A stretch of 64,000 nucleotides of DNA from Microvirga ossetica (lineage in GTDB: Bacteria; Pseudomonadota; Alphaproteobacteria; Rhizobiales; Beijerinckiaceae): NCBI RefSeq assembly GCF_002741015.1, contig NZ_CP016620.1, positions 248,001 to 312,000 of the forward strand, given 5' to 3'. The notes beneath the pieces are model-generated. The model was not told where the DNA came from and did not search any database. It saw nothing but the letters and a program-made list of their open reading frames with translations. A program made the position numbers and the translations under genes. Position 1 is the stretch's first letter; each line of letters starts with the position of its first letter. This document shows positions 61,643 to 64,000 of this stretch, in pieces.

Positions 61643-62014
61643 TCAGGCCGCCAAAAAGATCTCGTTCTTGCACCAGGCCGCCGATGGTTTGCGTCTGTTC
61701 GGCTCCGCTATCCTGATGCGCTCCTCAAACCTTGCTTGCGCCTCCCGCAGTAGACGGCGTTTCCGGGCTAGCGGCTGGGATTCCGCGTCGATGTCGTTCA
61801 CGATCGCAGCGGCTGCGGCATAAAAGTCGGACGTCGCTGCATCGAGGTCGGGGTTCCGGTCGAACAGGCTAAGGAGACCTGTGAGGTTCTTCTGCAAAAG
61901 TCCCTGAAGTTCGCGAAGGTATCCTTCACCACCTCCGGACAGGATCGCGTTCAATGTTCCACTGACGTGGTCCATTTTCTCCTGAATGACTTCAGATGAA
62001 ATCGTATCCGTCAT
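61643..62014 (-). CDS. Hypothetical protein, 123 aa
   Basis: It starts MTDTISSEVIQEKMDHVSGT and has a helical AATSDFYAAAAAIVNDIDAE and a basic ARKRRLLREAQARFEERIRI. A helical, possibly coiled-coil protein. The chosen start is the second Met of the frame. No family is recognised. Confidence 0.5.
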   Translation of the reverse strand: MTDTISSEVIQEKMDHVSGTLNAILSGGGEGYLRELQGLLQKNLTGLLSLFDRNPDLDAATSDFYAAAAAIVNDIDAESQPLARKRRLLREAQARFEERIRIAEPNRRKPSAAWCKNEIFLAA

Positions 62015-62426
62015 GGGCAATCGTCTCCGTTCTGAGATAAGGCCCACCCAGTCCCCGTTTCACGGCAGCAGGATAATGTGCGGTCATGGTTTATCGAGCC
62101 TTACGCTCGCCTGTTTCCTCTCCTCGGCGATGGATCTCCCTAGCCTTGGGATAGGCACCTACTTAAGGGATCACAGACCTCGATGGCATCCCATACCGCG
62201 ACTGCTGGCTTTAACGATCAGCATCGACGCTGGCATTGCAAGTTCACTACCTTCACGGGGTACGGACAAGCACATTCGAGGGGGGTGAACGCGTTGCTTT
62301 AACTTCTTGCTCATTGCGATGCGTAGATACTTCCCGAGTAGATACTTCCCGATGCCGCTCGCCCCTTGGGCAACTTCTTTGGGTCGAGCGGCTGTATTCC
62401 TTTGAGTGTTGGCAGGGGAGTATCCG
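62015..62426. other. Gene-poor stretch with a small tandem repeat
   Basis: No convincing gene. It holds a perfect 15-bp tandem repeat at 62323-62352. Short frames on both strands lack recognised features. Confidence 0.4.
62323..62352. repeat. Perfect 15-bp tandem repeat
   Basis: GTAGATACTTCCCGA occurs twice in direct contact (62323-62337, 62338-62352). Two identical adjacent copies suggest a recent slippage or a paired binding site. Confidence 0.7.
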
Positions 62427-62612
62427 GTGAGGAAGGAATATCCAGCCGCCTATGCAATGGAGCTGAAACGATCGTGGCGCGTGATTGTCCCTGTGCGCGG
62501 AAAGCTGACGCCCAGGATCTGTCGCGAGAGATTTTCCCACCGGAAAGAAGCTCTCGCTTGGATGGACACAGCTGAAGGTCAACGAGCCATAGCATCCGCT
62601 CGAGGAGAGTGA
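62427..62612 (+). CDS. Hypothetical protein, 61 aa
   Basis: GTG at 62427 has GGGAG 7 bp upstream. The frame MRKEYPAAYAMELKRSWRVI continues VPVRGKLTPRICRERFSHRK and ends WMDTAEGQRAIASARGE. The basic WRVxVPVRGKLTPRICRERF pattern with EALAWMxTAEGQ looks like a conserved fold. No known function. Confidence 0.5.
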   Translation: MRKEYPAAYAMELKRSWRVIVPVRGKLTPRICRERFSHRKEALAWMDTAEGQRAIASARGE

Positions 62613-62677
62613 CGCGACATAAGTATGCGAGCCAGCCTGGCTTTCGCAGGAATAGGTCGCGACGCTGCCACACAGTG

Positions 62678-63631
62678 CTATCGGTCCGAACTCTCTTGCG
62701 CGTTCAGCGGATGGAGATCGCGGACCATGTGATGAAGGCGAGAGGCGTTGAGATGGGTATAAATCTGGGTGGTCTCAATGCCGGCATGCCCCAGCAGCTC
62801 CTGCAGCACACGCAGATCGGTGCCGCCGGAATGCATGTGGGTGGCAAAGGCATGGCGCAGCACATGCGGTGAGACCCGATCTGGATTGGCCAAACCTGCC
62901 GCCACGGCAGCTTCCTTGATCTTGAGCAGGGCCGCCTGGCGCGTCAGAGCCTTGCTGCCGTTGCGAACCGAATGGAACAGCCATTGGCTCGGCTTGCCAC
63001 CAGAGTACGCGCCCGCCAGCCTCTGCCACTGGGCGATGGCTGCAATGGCTCGCTCATGCAGGGGTACGAGGCGCTGCTTGTCGCCCTTGCCGCGCACCAG
63101 CAGCATGCGGGTGCCGGGAGGCGCGGCATCGGAGGGCAGGGATAGGGCCTGGCTGATGCGCATGCCGGAGGCATAGAGCGTCTCGAACAGAGCAGCCGTG
63201 CGGGCATAGCCGGCCCGCCGGTAGAGCCCGACCGAAGGATCGGCCACAATCCTGTGGGCGGTCTCCAGGAGCGCCTCCGTCTCGGCGATCGACAGGACGA
63301 AGGGCAGCTTCCTGGAGCGGCGCATGGCAGTTAGATTGGACGTGGGATCGCGGGAGCCGAGTTCCTCCGCGATCAGGAACTTGTGCAGGCCCCGTGCCAC
63401 TGTGATGCGTCGGGCAATGGTCGATCCGGCATAGTCCCGCCGATCGAGAGCGGCGACGTAATCTCGGATGTGCTCCAAGCCGACCTCGTCCAAGCCGAGG
63501 CTGTTCTCATCGAGCCAAACCAAGTAGCAGTTGAGATCGTCGGTATAGGTCGCAATGGTGCCAGCCGAGGCTCCGAGCTCCGTCGCCAGGGCATCGAGCC
63601 AGAGTTCGGCCAGCCGTTGATTGGAACGCAT
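62678..63631 (-). CDS. Tyrosine recombinase (XerD-like)
   Basis: 317 residues. It has the N-terminal SAM-like DNA-binding domain and a catalytic domain with Arg in SGMRISQALSL, Lys in VRGKGDKQRLVP, HxxR in HVLRHAFATH, then LGHAGIETTQIYTH (His and the nucleophile Tyr). All five active-site residues are present. Length is normal for XerC/D-type site-specific recombinases, but its divergent arrangement with another integrase suggests a mobile-element integrase rather than the chromosomal dimer-resolution enzyme. Confidence 0.88.
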   Translation of the reverse strand: MRSNQRLAELWLDALATELGASAGTIATYTDDLNCYLVWLDENSLGLDEVGLEHIRDYVAALDRRDYAGSTIARRITVARGLHKFLIAEELGSRDPTSNLTAMRRSRKLPFVLSIAETEALLETAHRIVADPSVGLYRRAGYARTAALFETLYASGMRISQALSLPSDAAPPGTRMLLVRGKGDKQRLVPLHERAIAAIAQWQRLAGAYSGGKPSQWLFHSVRNGSKALTRQAALLKIKEAAVAAGLANPDRVSPHVLRHAFATHMHSGGTDLRVLQELLGHAGIETTQIYTHLNASRLHHMVRDLHPLNAQESSDR

Positions 63632-63816
63632 GAGATCCTCCTGTAGGAGGACCCTGTCACGGCACCCGTTACAGACTTCTTGTCAAAACGTTTGTTATGC
63701 GAATACCTCTAGGTCGCTTGGTCATGTCAACGACGTGATCGACCTACCCCTTTGGACGCTTGGCGCTGGTCCCTGACAGTCGTACCATCAGGTATCAACG
63801 ACGCGGATGACGGCCC

Positions 63817-64000
63817 ATGCACCTGCAGCGCAGCGTCCTCCCAAGCGGCCACGTCACCTGGACCGCCTATGACGGTGACGCCATCGTCACCGAGATCCGC
63901 GAGTTCGTCATCTACCTGGAGGCGCGCCATCACGCCCCGAGCACCGTCGCCCATTATGCCCGGCACGTGGTCCGGCTGGGCAACTATCTCGCGGCCATGG
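63817..64000 (+). CDS. Tyrosine recombinase, N-terminal part (runs off window)
   Basis: ATG at 63817. The frame contains VTEIREFVIYLEARHHAPST then VAHYARHVVRLGNYLAAM, the SAM-like core-binding domain of phage-type integrases. The catalytic domain lies beyond the right edge. It is divergent from the recombinase at 62678 and separated from it by 185 bp. Confidence 0.65.
   Translation, partial: MHLQRSVLPSGHVTWTAYDGDAIVTEIREFVIYLEARHHAPSTVAHYARHVVRLGNYLAAM

Noticed and set aside
1..64000. CRISPR arrays, rRNA or tRNA genes
   Set aside because: I found no regularly spaced repeat array, no rRNA-like segment and no tRNA cloverleaf by eye. The only tandem repeat is the 15-bp pair at 62323.

Overview
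The window is GC-rich alphaproteobacterial DNA, most likely from the order Hyphomicrobiales and probably a Methylobacteriaceae member such as Microvirga or Methylobacterium. The basis is inference from gene content: a Porin_2-family porin, two DUF6894 proteins, a NepR-type anti-sigma factor, a GcrA-like zinc protein, and a nadABC operon beside a COG4111/NadQ-type regulator. It reads as an accessory, insertion-sequence-rich part of a chromosome or large plasmid. At least four genes are cut by insertion sequences, and several older elements are decayed.

Layout. 1-1.4 kb: nested IS110 and IS6 debris. 1.5-10.5 kb: two sugar-type ABC uptake systems (permease, single-domain ATPase, binding protein), a GntR regulator and a sugar epimerase/dehydratase. 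The second system lies between two inverted copies of one IS6 element whose flanking 8-bp signature shows an IS-driven inversion. 12.5-17.3 kb: a truncated universal stress gene, an IS66 tnpC gene split by a three-gene large-serine-recombinase element, and decayed phage terminase genes. 17.3-35 kb: many small or hypothetical genes, including very short membrane proteins and a 28-35 residue micro-ORF family. This stretch also holds a lytic transglycosylase, NepR, a Tn3 remnant, a CYTH-like protein, glgC, a PHB-depolymerase-like esterase and a dodecin.

35.5-41.5 kb: an IS630 copy, then the NAD de novo operon (nadA-nadB-nadC) with three spaced palindromes upstream of nadA and the NadQ-type regulator behind them. 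43.8-53.6 kb: a peptide-type ABC operon (binding protein, DppB, DppC, flavoprotein oxidoreductase, fused DppD-DppF ATPase, SDR dehydrogenase). An IS701 element cuts dppC and an IS630 element cuts the SDR gene; removing each restores an exact reading frame. 53.8-64 kb: another IS6 element that truncates a spore-photoproduct-lyase-like gene, a porin, an XRE-cupin regulator, a VanZ-like protein, RES and LVIVD remnants, a putative metallopeptidase, a tyrosine recombinase and the start of a second integrase.

The most unusual item is the serine recombinase element at 13763-16346. It sits exactly in the most conserved coding motif of an IS66 transposase, with a 3-bp CCA at both junctions. If its ends were joined in a circle, a ribosome binding site and ATG at its right end would fuse in frame to the start-less first gene at its left end, so integration appears to decapitate that gene. 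The NadQ-type operator array and the IS6 inversion scar are the next most checkable observations.
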